The notes beneath the pieces were generated by a model that made no database searches, had not been told where the DNA came from, and worked only from the letters and a program-made list of their open reading frames with translations. From assembly GCF_011386835.1 (NCBI RefSeq), contig NC_088796.1, forward strand, positions 31,389,011 through 31,453,010: a stretch of DNA of 64,000 nt, read 5' to 3'. The first letter of the stretch is position 1. Every line of letters begins with the position of its first letter. The translations under genes were made by a program, and so were the position numbers. This DNA is from Chrysemys picta bellii (Eukaryota; Chordata; Testudines; Emydidae). Shown here in pieces: positions 47,306 through 59,327 of this stretch.

Positions 47306-50027
47306 CAATGGGACTACTCACCGAGTGGCCTAATTCTGTCACCCTTATTCACTCTTGGGTAGTACCTTCCTGTGCAAGTAGTCCACTTGGGTGAAAGGAC
47401 TTGGTCAGTATCAGGGAAATAGAATCGTACTGTGTGAGTAAGGAGCTGCCAGATTAGGCTTTTATTAGACAGCTTTCTTATTCACTGGTCACTCATCATT
47501 TCAACACGCTTCCTTTTGGTTATCTCAACACTCCTTCTCTCACACCGATTTCAAAGTGGTATAACTCCATTGACTTCTGCTGAATTACCTGATTTACACT
47601 TGTGTGAAAGAGAGAAAAATCTGGCTCACAGGAATGCAAACCTGTTTCATTGACTGATGGAGTGGACTCAAAGCTATAGCAGAAATGACATGCATTGAAC
47701 ATCTCAGGATAGAGACCACTCCAGTCTCCAGTGATATTGCTTTCATTGTCCTCAGTTATCCATAGTTGAATCTGAATTCACATGGAACCTTAAATTATTT
47801 ATAAAGCTTTTAAGATTTTGGTTATGACATTGATATAATGTGCAACATCACTCTGGTGACAGCATATGGTGTTGTGCAGATAGAGGATCATTGTTACAAT
47901 AACATTTAGGATATTGGGGCTGTTCAGTTTCTGAATGTTTTGAAAGACTGGGGTTTTTTATTTGGTTTTTTTTTTTAGCTCTACAATACTGTCTCCTTAG
48001 TTTTACAACAGGTTCCATCTTCAATCCATTTTTATTAATTTGACTGCTCATAAATCCTAATATTGTTATGCTGGGCTCAGTTATCCATAGTGTAACTGCA
48101 CGAGAGTCAGCAGAGAGATTCCAGAGACCAAACTGGCTCATTATCTGGAACTTTAAACTAAGGCACTGAGCTTGGTTCACGATTAATAAACAAAATACAG
48201 TATGTTGATATAGACATTTGCACCAGGCTTTCTACTTTATTTGAATCCAGGTGGTGAAATCATGGACCAAATTCATCTCTGTGTTAGCTCCACTGAAGCC
48301 AGCGGTGTTGCTTTATAGATGAAGTTTTTATTCACTAGTGTCTGGTCTATGAAATTTTACTGTGGCTGAACGTGGAAGTCATCAAGCATGTTAAAGAACA
48401 TGATGCCGAAAAAAAGGGTTGCTTAGTGAAGAACAGGACAAATTCTGTACAGCATCATGTCAGCTAACTATTTAAACCCTCATTGTGATTAAACCCCTAG
48501 TCTAGCAGGAAGAGGGGACAAGTGGCCTCTTACAGGACTTTAATCACACTTGGCAGGTGTGATCTAAACATGGTTTATCTTGCTTTGTGCTGAGCACTAT
48601 CCTGCGGAGCATCGTGCATTGGGAGAAAGGAGAGATGCAGCAGAAGCAGCACTGCACTACATAGCAACCTGACATCTGATCAGGAATGGATACTAATGAC
48701 AAACAGACACGGGCTAAAACCACAGCATAACGTTTGAAGATACCCGGGGGATCTCTTTATACACTTTGACCAAGCTTGTATAACATGTGCCAATAAAGTC
48801 TCATTAAATGGTGTCAGTGAACACAATTGTTGTTAACTGTATTCAGACACAGTAAAATCTTGCAGGGTAGCCTAGACTCTGCTGAATGACCACATCACTT
48901 CAAGCATCACTGAAGTGTTTGGAAGGCCAAATTCTGTTATAACCATTCTTTGCTTAGTGGTGGAGATTCACAGCACAATACAGTATTTCTATCAGTCTAG
49001 AACTACTCTGTTGTCTTTGAGCTGTATCTGTTCACTTTTCTCACTAATCTCTGTTCCCCCATTATCACTTTTTCTTGTTTAATGAAATTGGAGCAAGGAT
49101 AAATATGGAACCCCAGAAAATGTCATTTTTATGGCATTTTTTCTAAATGTATTTACACTTTAAAACACATAATAAAATAAAGATCACATTTATTCCCCTG
49201 TGCCTGAAATCAACAATACATGATTAATACAAATTTGCCTAATGAAAATGCACCAAAGCAATTGTGCTCAATAATGAATAATCCATGGTAGTTGATTAGA
49301 GCTGGGTGAGGACTGAAACAACAAATTCTACGAATATACTTTTGAATTTTTAAACAAATCCTCTTCTGTTATGTTCACTCCCATTTATTTGTTATGAATT
49401 ATTCACCTAGCTCTTGGGCTGATGAAGGGTAATTGGTATTGCAGGTATTGAGTGAGACTTCGCCATTCCTTCTGAATTGCGTTATAATGGTTATTTATTT
49501 ACTTGTATTACAGAAGCACCCAGAGGCTCTGATCTGGACTCCATGGTGCTAGGCACTATACAACAGAGTAAAAGTCCCTTTCCTGAAGAGGTTACTATCT
49601 AAAACAGGATTGTCAAAGAGTGGTGGATATGGGATGTGATATATACGCAGTATAATCAGGGATGGGTGACAAATTTAATATTAGTTCCATAGGGTTGATG
49701 TATATAAAAATAAACCCTCCCCACCCACATAAATAAGGGGGTGAGAGGAGCAGGGAAGTGGAGGGGATGAATTCATTGGAGCACAGAAATAGGAAAAGAA
49801 GTAATGACTGAGGGAGAGGGAAGGAAGATGAAATGGTGAGAGAACTGGCAAAGAGAAAAAATAGCCAGAGTCAAAACTGAAGAAAATAGTCTGACACCAG
49901 TGCTCCTGCGAGCTTCATTCAATGCTAGTCCATGGGGTTTGGGGGTATACAGGCCCACTTAAGTGGGTCTCCCCTGCTGGACCAGGTTCCGGAGGGATGT
50001 GGAGCAAGTGGTCTTAGCTGGGTTTCA

Positions 50028-50028
<1 letters not shown>
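47306..50028. other. Intergenic; nothing recognised
   Basis: Holds one diverged amniote repeat (about 49495-49600, TTGTATTACAGAAGCACCC) and short repeats of the GTGTAAATCAG class. No coding segment was recognised. Confidence 0.4.
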
Positions 50029-50080
<52 letters not shown>

Positions 50081-50081
50081 A

Positions 50082-50125
<44 letters not shown>
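50029..50125. repeat. (CA)n-spacer-(GT)n microsatellite palindrome
   Basis: About 47 bp of CA repeat, an 8-bp spacer TAAAAATT, then about 41 bp of GT repeat. The two arms are complementary and can form one long hairpin. The array ends about 1.2 kb upstream of the PARP8 start codon. Confidence 0.95.
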
Positions 50126-50128
<3 letters not shown>

Positions 50129-50268
50129 AGAGCCATTGAACCAAACTGTAAACCCTGTATATGATGGAAACCACTTCAAGCCAGGGGGTGTAGCAGCACC
50201 CATAGTTCCAGCACCTATATCCCCACCCTTCTTCCTGTCTGCGCCCTCAGGAAGACAACTCTACAGTT

Positions 50269-50362
50269 GCATCCGAAGAAGTGGGCTGTAGTCCATGAAA
50301 GCTTATGCTCTAATAAATTTGTTAGTCTCTAAGGTGCCACAAGTACTCCTGTTCTTCTTTTT
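50269..50362 (-). mobile_element. PLE tail, single reverse unit, at the CpG island edge
   Basis: GCATCCGAAGAAGTGGGCTG through ATTTGTTAGTCTCTAAGG to TACTCCTGTTCTTC. It ends less than 30 bp before the CpG-rich promoter begins. No clear target duplication. Confidence 0.8.
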
Positions 50363-50379
50363 ATAAATATTGTCTCTCT

Positions 50380-51295
50380 CCCGCCCCCGTACTATCTGGC
50401 TTCGTGCTGTCCGTGTAGCTCTAGGTGGCGGTTTCGCGCCTCGTGCCCCGGGGTACTGTCGGCCGTTAGACCAGCGCACGACCGACCCGACCTGGATCGC
50501 GGGACATTTGCATCGAGCGCTGTGTGGCGCCAGTAACCTCTGCGCCAGAGGGAGAGTCTTGGTGGCGGCGGCTGCCGCTATTGCACATGCTGTTTGACTG
50601 CCAGCCTTGGACTGCTCTGGGTAGCTGCCTCCGCTCCGCCTCCGCTGGGTGCCTTTGCCCTGGGCGGCGCCGGCTGTTTTTACACCCCCGGATAACAGTA
50701 GCCGGCAGCAGCGGAGCAAAGGACGTGTGGCAGGCGGAGTGTCTGTCTGGGGCTGAGAGCAGCAGCAGCGGCGGCGAGGGGAGGGTCTGCGGCTTGGCGT
50801 AGCTGCAGCAGCCGTCTCGGCCTCTCTGGGAGTGACTGTGTGTGCGCCTCCAGTCTCTGCCGCTCGCCGAGCTGCTCCTGCCACCGCTGGTGATTGTTTA
50901 TTGTTGTCGCTCTCTTCTCTCCGGCTCAGACAGCCCAGCACGGTCAGGGGTGGACGGGCAGGAATGTGAGCGGTTTTTGCAGGGGCTGTGTGCGCGGGGG
51001 GTTCTGTGTCACCCCCGCCACCACCAGCATCCTCATCAGCTGGCTCTATTGTCAGCAAAAGAGGAAATTGCAATCAAACAGCAGCAGCAGCAACATCTGG
51101 GCGGTCACATCTGGGCATGCAACATCGGCTTCCTCCTCCTCCTCCTCCTCCTTCACCCGAGTGGATCACTTTGGGGGTGGAAATACTTCTGCAATCAAGC
51201 CAGAGGTTCCATCTTATAACTGAATATTGAAACTGGAAGAGAGGGGGGTGGGGTGGGGATAAAGGCTGCTTTTTCCTCCCCTTGGGATTTATTTC
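50380..51295 (+). promoter_or_regulatory. PARP8 CpG-island promoter and 5' leader
   Basis: An abrupt change to CpG-dense sequence (for example CGCGCCTCGTGCCCCGG, GCGCACGACCGACCCGACC) in an otherwise CpG-poor window, running into the PARP8 start codon. A CCCGCCCCCG SP/KLF-like box is at about 50381. No TATA box was seen. A CTCCTCCTCC tract (about 51131-51152) and CAGCAGCAGCAG (about 51080) lie in the probable leader. The transcription start cannot be placed from sequence alone. The 256-codon - strand frame across this island runs into the PLE tail and is compositional. Confidence 0.75.
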
Positions 51296-51386
51296 ATGGG
51301 GATGTGTTCAAGACAAGAGAGGATTCAGAAGGATATTGACGTTGTGATCCAAAAGTGCAAGGCGGAGAAGGACTGCCTGTTTGCAG
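51296..51386 (+). CDS. PARP8: PARP8 coding exon 1 (N terminus)
   Basis: The frame starts MGMCSRQERIQKDIDVVIQK and ends KDCLFA plus one base at the donor CAG|GTGAGT. This matches the highly conserved PARP8 N terminus almost residue for residue; Cys21-Lys22 replace the Ser-Arg I recall for human. The start is chosen because this is the conserved protein start and lies directly downstream of the CpG island. PARP8 is a PARP-family mono-ADP-ribosyltransferase of about 850 residues with its catalytic domain at the C terminus; only the first 30 codons are in this exon. The open frame continues past the donor, but that extension is intron. Confidence 0.93.
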
Positions 51387-52316
51387 GTGAGTTTTCCGCC
51401 TGGGCTCCAGGTTACCAGCTGCCACTCTCTTCCCCTCCCTCTCTGCCTGCTTCAAACGTTTCCCCAGCACGACATGTTTGGTTGGGGTTCACTTGTCCCA
51501 TTTCTGCTGTCATTTTGCAACAGTTACAGTGGCGATCGCTGCCCTTAAGTCTTCGTGTGTGTGTGTGTGAAATAAGTCTTCTTCCCTCCCCCTCCTCCCA
51601 ACACACACAAACACACTGGCAAGAGAAGGCAGAACAGGTACTGTATGAGAAACCAGATACAGAAGTGGAATATATTTATACACAGGGAGGAATGCAATAT
51701 ACACAGAGAGAGCAATGTATCTGTTCTTAGCATCTGCCACCACGACAGTCCTCAGATCAGAGGGAGCCCCTCAGCCCACGGTCGTTTTTAATGCGATCAG
51801 CAAGACTTTCGGTTTGGAGCCGAGTTGGTTTGCGCAGTTGGCGGTGGTGGTGGAATACAGCCCGGTTTGTAGCTGCTCAGGTTAGGTCGTTGCCATTTGG
51901 GGCTGCTTAGCTCTTGCCTTAGGGAAAATTAGATTTTATTTTGATCATCTAGTTCCTTAAATGTATTTATCCAGAGCTGGAATATTAGCAGGTCATAAAT
52001 GAGTCCTTTTCGTGCAAAGCCTTGGTGTTTGCTTGTTGCTTTATGGTGATTACTATTTACAGTATTTAATGATTTGCCTGAGCTGCCTGGCTTGTTGCTG
52101 CCTGTTGCCTTCACTGACAATGGAAATTCCTGCCGTTGCCATAGCACCAGGGCACTTGTTGCAAAGAGGAGGGGGGTTTCCTGCTGCATGGTGCTCTGAT
52201 GCATGTTAACCCCCCTACCAGTAGCAGAATGAGGGCGAGAGAGACATCAGCTATTTTAGACAAAACCCAAGAACTAGAAATGGTCATTTATAATAATGCA
52301 ACTCTTTGTATTTTAG
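51387..52316 (+). other. PARP8 intron 1
   Basis: GTGAGT...TTTTAG boundaries. Contains a short (GT)n tract at about 51555-51570. No mobile element was recognised, which fits a promoter-proximal region kept free of insertions. Confidence 0.85.
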
Positions 52317-52371
52317 ATTTCAGGTACTCAGACTCCACCTTCACCTTCACCTATATTGGAGGCTCCAAAAG
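52317..52371 (+). CDS. PARP8: PARP8 coding exon 2
   Basis: Preceded by a TTTGTATTTTAG acceptor and followed by GTACTT, a usable donor (AAAAG|GTACTT). The 55 bases join exon 1 in phase, giving Asp from the split codon, then FRYSDSTFTFTYIGGSK and a split Ser/Arg-type codon. This matches the PARP8 segment following CLFA, where I recall Val-Gly-Gly-Pro-Arg-Ser in human against Ile-Gly-Gly-Ser-Lys here. Intron 1 is 930 bp. The next exon was not recognised in the remaining 11.6 kb, so intron 2 probably extends beyond the window. Confidence 0.93.
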
Positions 52372-55300
52372 GTACTTCTCTGTAATAATGAGTAACTTCA
52401 TTTCCCATTCACTGGCTAGTGTCTCCTTTATTCTTAATTTTTTGGGATAGTAATTTCTTTTTCTTTTGCAATGAAAGCAAATGATTAATATCCAGTGGGA
52501 CATAAATAACTAGAGAGAGAGTGTTGGGTCTGAGCAGGTGATCTGTGAGGTGATCCCATTCATCAGAGACTTATTCATCAGAGTTTTCCTCTGTGTAACT
52601 TATTTGTCTTGATATTCAGTGTACACAGATAAGTAAAATTATTGCCTGGTGCAAATGATATAGAAAAACAAAAAAACATTGAATGCAAGATGTTTACAAA
52701 ATCTGACTATAAGAACCAATAAAGAAGAATAGGCCAAATTTTACTCTGTTACACCAGAGTACCACAGGGAGACCAGAATTTGGTCCTAATAGATGCAGAT
52801 CATTTTGCAATAGAACAAATGAACATTATAGAGGAATTAAATGAAAATGTCAATAAAGTTTGTGATGCAGATTACAATCAGTTAAACAACCAAATATGAA
52901 TCTATGTGCTTGTAAGCACATTTTAGTTTATTCACAAATTGGGGTGTATATGTAAGTGGATACTAATTTTTATTATTTGCATAGGGGGTTGCAATTTATA
53001 TAATTTCTTCAGTTGCATTTCATTACTTTTGCTATATCATTAGCCTGGATTCTGCATAACTGTCTGTTTTCAAAGGAACTCAAGTTTTTTTTTTAAAATG
53101 TTCTGCTGGTGAATGGATTTTTTTCCAGCTGTTTGTTTAGTTTGTGAGTTGATATCGTATTTGTGTTCATATTAAACAAAATAATAAAGTATAGCTAGGT
53201 TTAGTAGAATTTATTTTTTATAATTTTGATACAATATAATCAATATTTTTTTTTAAGCATTTTCCCATTTTTATTGATTTTAAATTTTCACAATTGTAGG
53301 AAATTATGGGGGGAGTGTAAGACAGTAATTATTTAATGGCAGTAGATATTGAGATTAAAATTGCAATATCACATGTCAAAATATAAAAAGTAAATATTCT
53401 TAAATCAAACGCTAATAAATTCTCAAGCAGAATTGTTTTTACTTTGCCTATATATACATTTCAGTTATCAACTATGTAAATATTTTTCATGGGTTTGTGT
53501 GTGTTTGGTGGAATTGACATTTACTGATAAAACTCTAATCTTAATCTAGGCTAATCCAAGACTAAATATAGCCTATCAGGTTTAAAGAGAAGTCTCTTGA
53601 TTTAGGTAGCTTCAAGGGTTCAGTATCTTTGGTGCTCACTTTTTTCAGGCCACCTTAGTTTAAAAGGGAATGGATCATTAGGAGTTATAGGCCTCTATCC
53701 TGAAAGATGATCTTTGCAGGTGGATGCCTATACCTGAACAGGATGCTGTTGACACCAGTGGGGTTCTGAGCAGTTTCATGGGTCCACCTGCACAGGTCAG
53801 TTTGTAGGATCAGAACCATAACTGATAAATGGATTTGTAGTTTGTTCAAAAACTACTTTTGTCACATTAATGGCCTCCACATGCGCCTACTAAAGGGGGT
53901 GGCAAAATGCTTTCACTTTTACTAATCAGAGGTGCCCAAATCTGACTGCTCAAATCATGACTGCCCAAATCCGGAATTTACAACACGTAGGCAGATCTAT
54001 CACACGTGGAATCTGACTGGCCTGGCCTGGCCACCGAGAACCAGTTTCAGTATCTGGAAAATTCAAATTGAATTTAAAATCTCATGTTATACCTTGAGAA
54101 GATGATACAAATAGGTTTCCATAGTGCATGTTCAAAGTTTACATTTCTTCTGACATTTAAAGGACACTTAAAAATAATCAATAGCTTAAAATAAGGGATT
54201 CATACTGACTTTTCATCTTTCCTGGTTTTTTTCCCCAATCTTTCAGAATATCCATAGTACCCAGAGGTGCATTGGCAGCTGAGTTTTCTGTTTGCTTTCT
54301 TTTTTTTATAAAGTGCAAAGCATTAAGGGCCAAATTCTGATTTCCCATGCCAAAGTTGAGTAAATGAGCTTCATGCAGGGGAACTATGCATGGCTGCAGA
54401 GGATATAATACTTACACATGTAACCCAAAGCCAGGACTCAAATCAGCTGTGCAGCCACTAATGCAGACTCTATAGAGGGTTGTAATAGTGGCCTTCTATG
54501 TGTTCCCTACTTGGGAGTGTATCCCCTCCAAGTTAAAACTGGGTATTGGGCATTCCCCTCCCTGAGCTTGGCCACCAACCCAAGCCCTGTTCACATTACA
54601 GCAGCTATAGATTCCCTGCCACCCACTGGCAATTCTTCTGTGGTTTGGGTACTGATGGCAGGAATTGCCCCTAAATGACAAAACCTTTATTAGTTCATGG
54701 TACATAGTAGAATAAGTATCAGGTGATACTCCTGATATTATCACCTCAGACACTTGCAGTTGTCTGATTTTATATCTTCCGTGCTGGCACCACTGCATGC
54801 TTTCAAGAAATGGGACAAGGGATGTACTCTGGGCCTTTTTACTGAGAAATACATTTTAATGGCTAAGTGATGGATCAGTTGGTAAGGAAGATTACAAGAT
54901 GCTGTCTGTAGCCACATTTTGCAATTCTATCCTTTAGTGCTTTACTTCTCTTATCTATGTTTTCAGGGAGTCCTGGAAACTCAACGCTAGTGCATAGTAT
55001 AGTTTTGCTTTTACTTACAATGCAAGAGCAAAATACATGAAACAAGAAAATATATTTTATATCAGATGCTACGTAGAGTATTTTTTGTTTAACTGATTGA
55101 TGACCTTTTTCTAGGAGTGCTCACCCTTATGGAAAGGCTGGCCTATAAAGTCAGCAGGTTAAACAGACCTAGGGATTTCTTCTGCATATCATTTGTGTCA
55201 TTAGGTATATTAAGTCTACTTACTAGTGGTTTTAACTTTTGACTCAGAGCCAGATTCTCAGCTGCTATAAATCAGTGTAATTTCACGAAAGTCAATGTAC

Positions 55301-55693
55301 ATTGCTTCATTCCTAGCTGAAGTTCTGGCCCGTGTGTTTTTTTTTTTTTAAACTGTTCTAAGGTTCATATTTGTGAATATTTTCTACTTAGGGAGAGATT
55401 CTCCCAATTTAACTGCATTGTACCCTTTCTCCTTAGACTTGCACTATCCCATCACATATTACCACTGTAGTTCTCAGTGTGCTGCTGGAAAGATCCAGGC
55501 TGCACACTACCCATCTCAGGTCCTGGTCCTGATATCACTTACGTTGCTTTTACACTGATTTCAGTTGAGTTATTTTTAATTCCTACTTGTGTGTAGGTAC
55601 AGAATCAGGCCCTATGGGCATGATCTTGCTATCATTCTACATACAGAGCAATTCCAGCTTGTATCCCTATAAACTATATTGAGCTGCTATATT
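52372..55693 (+). other. PARP8 intron 2, repeat-poor part
   Basis: AT-rich. No exon-like coding block matching the next expected PARP8 segment was seen. Contains diverged GTGTAAATCAG-class words near 52745 and 55265. Confidence 0.6.
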
Positions 55694-55701
55694 ATTTACC
55701 C

Positions 55702-56107
55702 CAGTGGTTCTCAACCAGGGGTATATGAACCCCTGGGGGTACGCAGAGGTTTCCAAGGGGGTACATCAGCTCATTTAGATATTTGACTAGTTTTGCAACA
55801 GGCTACATAAAAAGCTCTAGCAAAGTCAGTACAAACTAAAATTTCATACAGACAATGACTTATTTATATTGCTCTATATAATATACACTGAAATGTAAGC
55901 ACAATATTTATATTCAAATTGATTTATTTTATAATTATATGGTAAATGAGAAAGTAAGCAATTTTTCAGTAATAGTGTGCTGTGACACTTGTATTTTTAT
56001 GTCTGATTTTGTAAGCAAGTAGTTAAGTGAGGTGAAACTTGGGGGTACACAAGACAAATTAGACTCCCGAAAGGGATACAGTAGTCTGGAAAGGTTGAGA
56101 GCCACTG
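55702..56107. mobile_element. hAT-type nonautonomous element, 406 bp
   Basis: Ends CAGTGGTTCTCAACC and GGTTGAGAGCCACTG are perfect inverted repeats. Flanks ATTTACCC (55694-55701) and ATTTACAC (56108-56115) are an 8-bp duplication with one mismatch. AT-rich interior, noncoding. Confidence 0.9.
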
Positions 56108-56115
56108 ATTTACAC

Positions 56116-57408
56116 AATATGAGACTAGTTTTAGGCTGGGCATAAATATGACTACAGTGGACCGGCCAGCATTTGAATGAATTTTCTTGAAAAGTTACAG
56201 GAGGGGGAAGACATTTCTTTAAGAACAAACATATTTCTGTTGCATGGATTATCATAAATAATCCTTTCCCTGTGAAGCACGATCAATCATTTTGGCCTCT
56301 GCTTGGGCAACACTTCATTTTTCTAAAATGAACTGTGTTCACATCACATTTCTAAATTATTGGTATTTTTGACAGTCCTGGGGTGCTTGCCGGTTTTGAA
56401 ATCCTGTAATTAGGAATTTATTAGTGAAACCTATCTTTGTTGTATAATGTGGTCACTAAATATGAAGCACATTGTATGACAATTTAATCATTTTTAATTT
56501 CATTTTTAGAAAGCGATAGGCAAATTGGGAGATATTTCTCACAAAGTGACGTGCTCCTTCAGGTGCTGTGACTGTGCAAGATTTACCCTTATTTAACTGC
56601 TGCTGGCAGGATATCAGAAACGTCTGGATTCTTTATACTTTGTACTGCAAGAACTAACGAGGATGTTAAAATGATAACACATTGAGAATCTTGGTTTTTA
56701 GAATCCCTTCTTATTTCTGCTGTCCTACTAACTCCTTTTGTGGCACACTGGTTCTTCCAAAACTCAGCAGACTGAACAGAAGTGCTGATCTGTCACCTTT
56801 GTAATGAAGCCACATTATGAATGCCCTGATGTTGTTTTCAGGTTATAGATATAATTTGACTTAGTTTGCATGAAAAGAATGCCTGGTTGTCCTGAGAGAA
56901 TATACTACATTTTCTTCTGATAAACAAGATGATCAGGTCAAGTGCTTTTCACTCATATATGTGCATAACTCCCATTGGCAGTGAGGGACTGTGACAATGA
57001 AGACTGTGCATGAGAAGAACAGATCTTTTACGGAGGCATTTTTTAAAGAATCAAGACAAGGCCTATGGGAACTAAACACATAGATTAATTTTGTCGGCAA
57101 AATTCTCCCTTCCAGTCTGCCTGGCAGCTCTTGACTCTGATGTTCTGTCCTTCCTACATGAGCAGAATGATGATAACAATGGCAGTTCCATGCATGCAGG
57201 GAAAGCTGAATTTCTGTATGGAATTGATCTAAGAAGATGGCTCAGCTCTGAGGAGAATTTTCCTCTGTATTCTTCCTTAAAGTTATGGTAAAATGTAAAC
57301 ATTTATTGTCTTTTTTTTTAAGTTTTGTTCCTGATTTTTATATAATTACAGGTTTTTCCATGGTGCTTGTTACTGTGATATCAAAGCACCTCACTTAAAC
57401 AATTGAAT
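56116..57408 (+). other. PARP8 intron 2; no exon recognised
   Basis: No repeat ends. A 66-codon open frame at 57091-57291 is flanked by a TTCCAG acceptor-like and an ATGGTAAAA donor-like site but matches nothing I recognise. Confidence 0.4.
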
Positions 57409-57410
57409 TA

Positions 57411-57599
57411 CACCTCTCCCCCGATATAATGCGACCCGATATAACACAAATTTGGATATAACGTGGTAAAGCAGCACTCCGGGGTGGGTGAGGCTGCGCG
57501 CTCCGGCGGATCAAAGCAAGTTCGATATAACGTGGTTTCACCTATAACGCAGTAAGATTTTTTGGCTCCTGAGGACAGCGTTATATCGGGGTAGAGATG
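57411..57599. mobile_element. TA-flanked miniature DNA transposon, copy 2
   Basis: Ends CACCTCTCCCCCGATATAA and TTATATCGGGGTAGAGATG with TA on both sides (57409-57410, 57600-57601). Same family as 4965-5152, opposite orientation (the GGCTCCTGAGGACAGCG block is at the right here). Slightly more diverged ends than copy 1. Confidence 0.85.
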
Positions 57600-57601
57600 T
57601 A

Positions 57602-57745
57602 ATTCCCACCTCAGTGAGGCATAGAAATATCTTCATCCCCATAGTGGCATATAAAGGGTAAGTGACTTCCCCAAGATCACACAGGAAGTCAGATACAGAC
57701 CCTAGCTGACTGAAGTGTCAGTGCAGGGTGTTAGCCACAAAACTT
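57602..57745 (-). repeat. MIR SINE fragment
   Basis: AAGTGACTTCCCCAAGATCA followed by CACAGGAAGTCAGA matches the conserved core of the MIR family read on the reverse strand. Confidence 0.75.
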
Positions 57746-57856
57746 CTCATTCAGCAACCTGAGGATAAGTGGATGTGATTACTATTTTTTTTGCTTTAAT
57801 GGGATACTGACAGGTTTTTTAGGTCTATCTACATGGCTTCTTAAATTAATTTATTA

Positions 57857-58241
57857 GAGCTGTACAGAGGATGAAAATTCTGTTTCATGAAGGATTTTAG
57901 GATTTTGAAGTTTGGCTTCATTCCGAATCGTAGTGAAAACCAAGCATTTCTAAATTCTTCAGGAAGGGAAATTTTGTTTTGTTTGTTTTTGGTTGATCAA
58001 AATTTGTTTTTATTTTGACTTTTGTATTATAATATATAATACACAAAATAAAAAAAATCCAAAACAAAAAATGAAAAATTGAAATGTTTCATTCCGAAAA
58101 TGTCAAAATGAGACATTTCTATATTGTTGGAACTTGCTTCCTGATTTTCTTCTTAAATTAAATTCTAGAAAAATCTACCTGATTTCATGGTGATTCAATT
58201 TTGATAGAATATGGTTCCATTCAAGTTTCTCTGACCAGCTC
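57857..58241. mobile_element. TA-flanked miniature element, GAGCTG-end family
   Basis: Left end GAGCTGTACAGAGGATGAAA and right end TCTCTGACCAGCTC are flanked by TA on both sides (57855-57856, 58242-58243). The interior is rich in AAAATTTTG and GAAATG words. Similar to 8597-8810. Confidence 0.6.
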
Positions 58242-58505
58242 TAGAATTTACTTTGGTATGATTTTAGCCAATGCATTGCAACAGAGATTTTGGTCTCCAG
58301 TGCTAGCATGGCAATTCTCCTCTTTTTTTTAAGTAGCGTTATCAGTGAGGAGAGCTATAAAACAGTATTGTACAATACTGCTGAAGGTCTCCTCAAGCCT
58401 CTGCTCATGAGGGGTTACAGCTCAAACCCCTACTTGTCACATGTGTAGTTGAGGGTGGGGATATAAAAGTAAAGGGGAAATGGCAGAGGCAGTGACTGCC
58501 TAGAT

Positions 58506-59327
58506 CAGGGATCTCAAACTCAAATCAGTACGAGGGCCACATGAGGACTACTACATTGGCCCGAGAACTGCATCACTGAAACCTTTTCATACAACGATAC
58601 AAAAGTATAGTCAAAAATGAAAAAAATGAAGAATAATATAGTATGCTATTAAAAGTCAATGTATTAACTTTTTAAAAACTGTAATACGAAGAGGGGTTTT
58701 AATAAAATATAAACACCTGTAACTATTCCTTATGTGGTCAGTAACACTGATGATGATCTACACTAACAGTCTATCAACGTAGCTGTAATGGCAGGAACTT
58801 TTTAAAGTAACTATTCATACAAAATACATTGCCACTTTTAACAAACATTCTTCCCAACTACTCACAGCAAAGAATCAGACATGCTGAACTTCATACCTGA
58901 GACTGCTCATCTAGTCCATGAGCCCCCGCCCCTGGCTCGCCTCTTTCCACCCATTCCCCGCCCCCTTTCCAAGCCCTTCTCCAAAGTCCCTGCCCCAACT
59001 CCGCCCGCTCCCTGCCCCTATTCCAACCCCTTCCCCTAAATCCCAGCCCCGGCCCTGCCTCTTCTCCGCCTCCTCCCCTGAGTGTGCTGCATCCCCACTC
59101 CTCCCTCTCCCTCCTGGAAAGTCCTAAGCATCGCCAAACAGCCGTTTGGCACCAGGAAGCGCTGGGAGGTAGTTAGAGGAGCGGGGACGTGGCGCGCTCG
59201 AGGGAGGAGGAGGGGTTGCAGGGGGGAGGGGAGCTTGGCTGCTGGTGGAGTCGGCTCCTATGGCGGGCTTCAGGAAATAACTCTGCGGACCACATGCGGC
59301 CCGCAGGTCGCATGTTTGAGACCCCTG
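58506..59327. mobile_element. hAT-type nonautonomous element, 822 bp, with GC palindrome core
   Basis: Ends CAGGGATCTCAAACTCAAAT and CATGTTTGAGACCCCTG are inverted repeats. They are flanked by a perfect 8-bp duplication GCCTAGAT (58498-58505, 59328-59335). The left half is AT-rich. The right half is C-rich then G-rich around a palindrome centred on AACAGCCGTT (about 59138), like the core at 17228-17290. Noncoding. Confidence 0.9.

Noticed and set aside
49925..50203. Frames rich in His-Thr or Cys-Val repeats
   Set aside because: Translations of the CA/GT microsatellite.
50303..51073. 256-codon open frame on the - strand across the PARP8 CpG island
   Set aside because: Runs from the promoter region into the PLE tail, is compositionally biased and antisense to the leader of a known gene.
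56510..56580. Candidate PARP8 exon 3 after a TTTTTAG acceptor
   Set aside because: In the phase required by exon 2 the reading stops at once (TAG), and the sequence does not resemble the next PARP8 segment.
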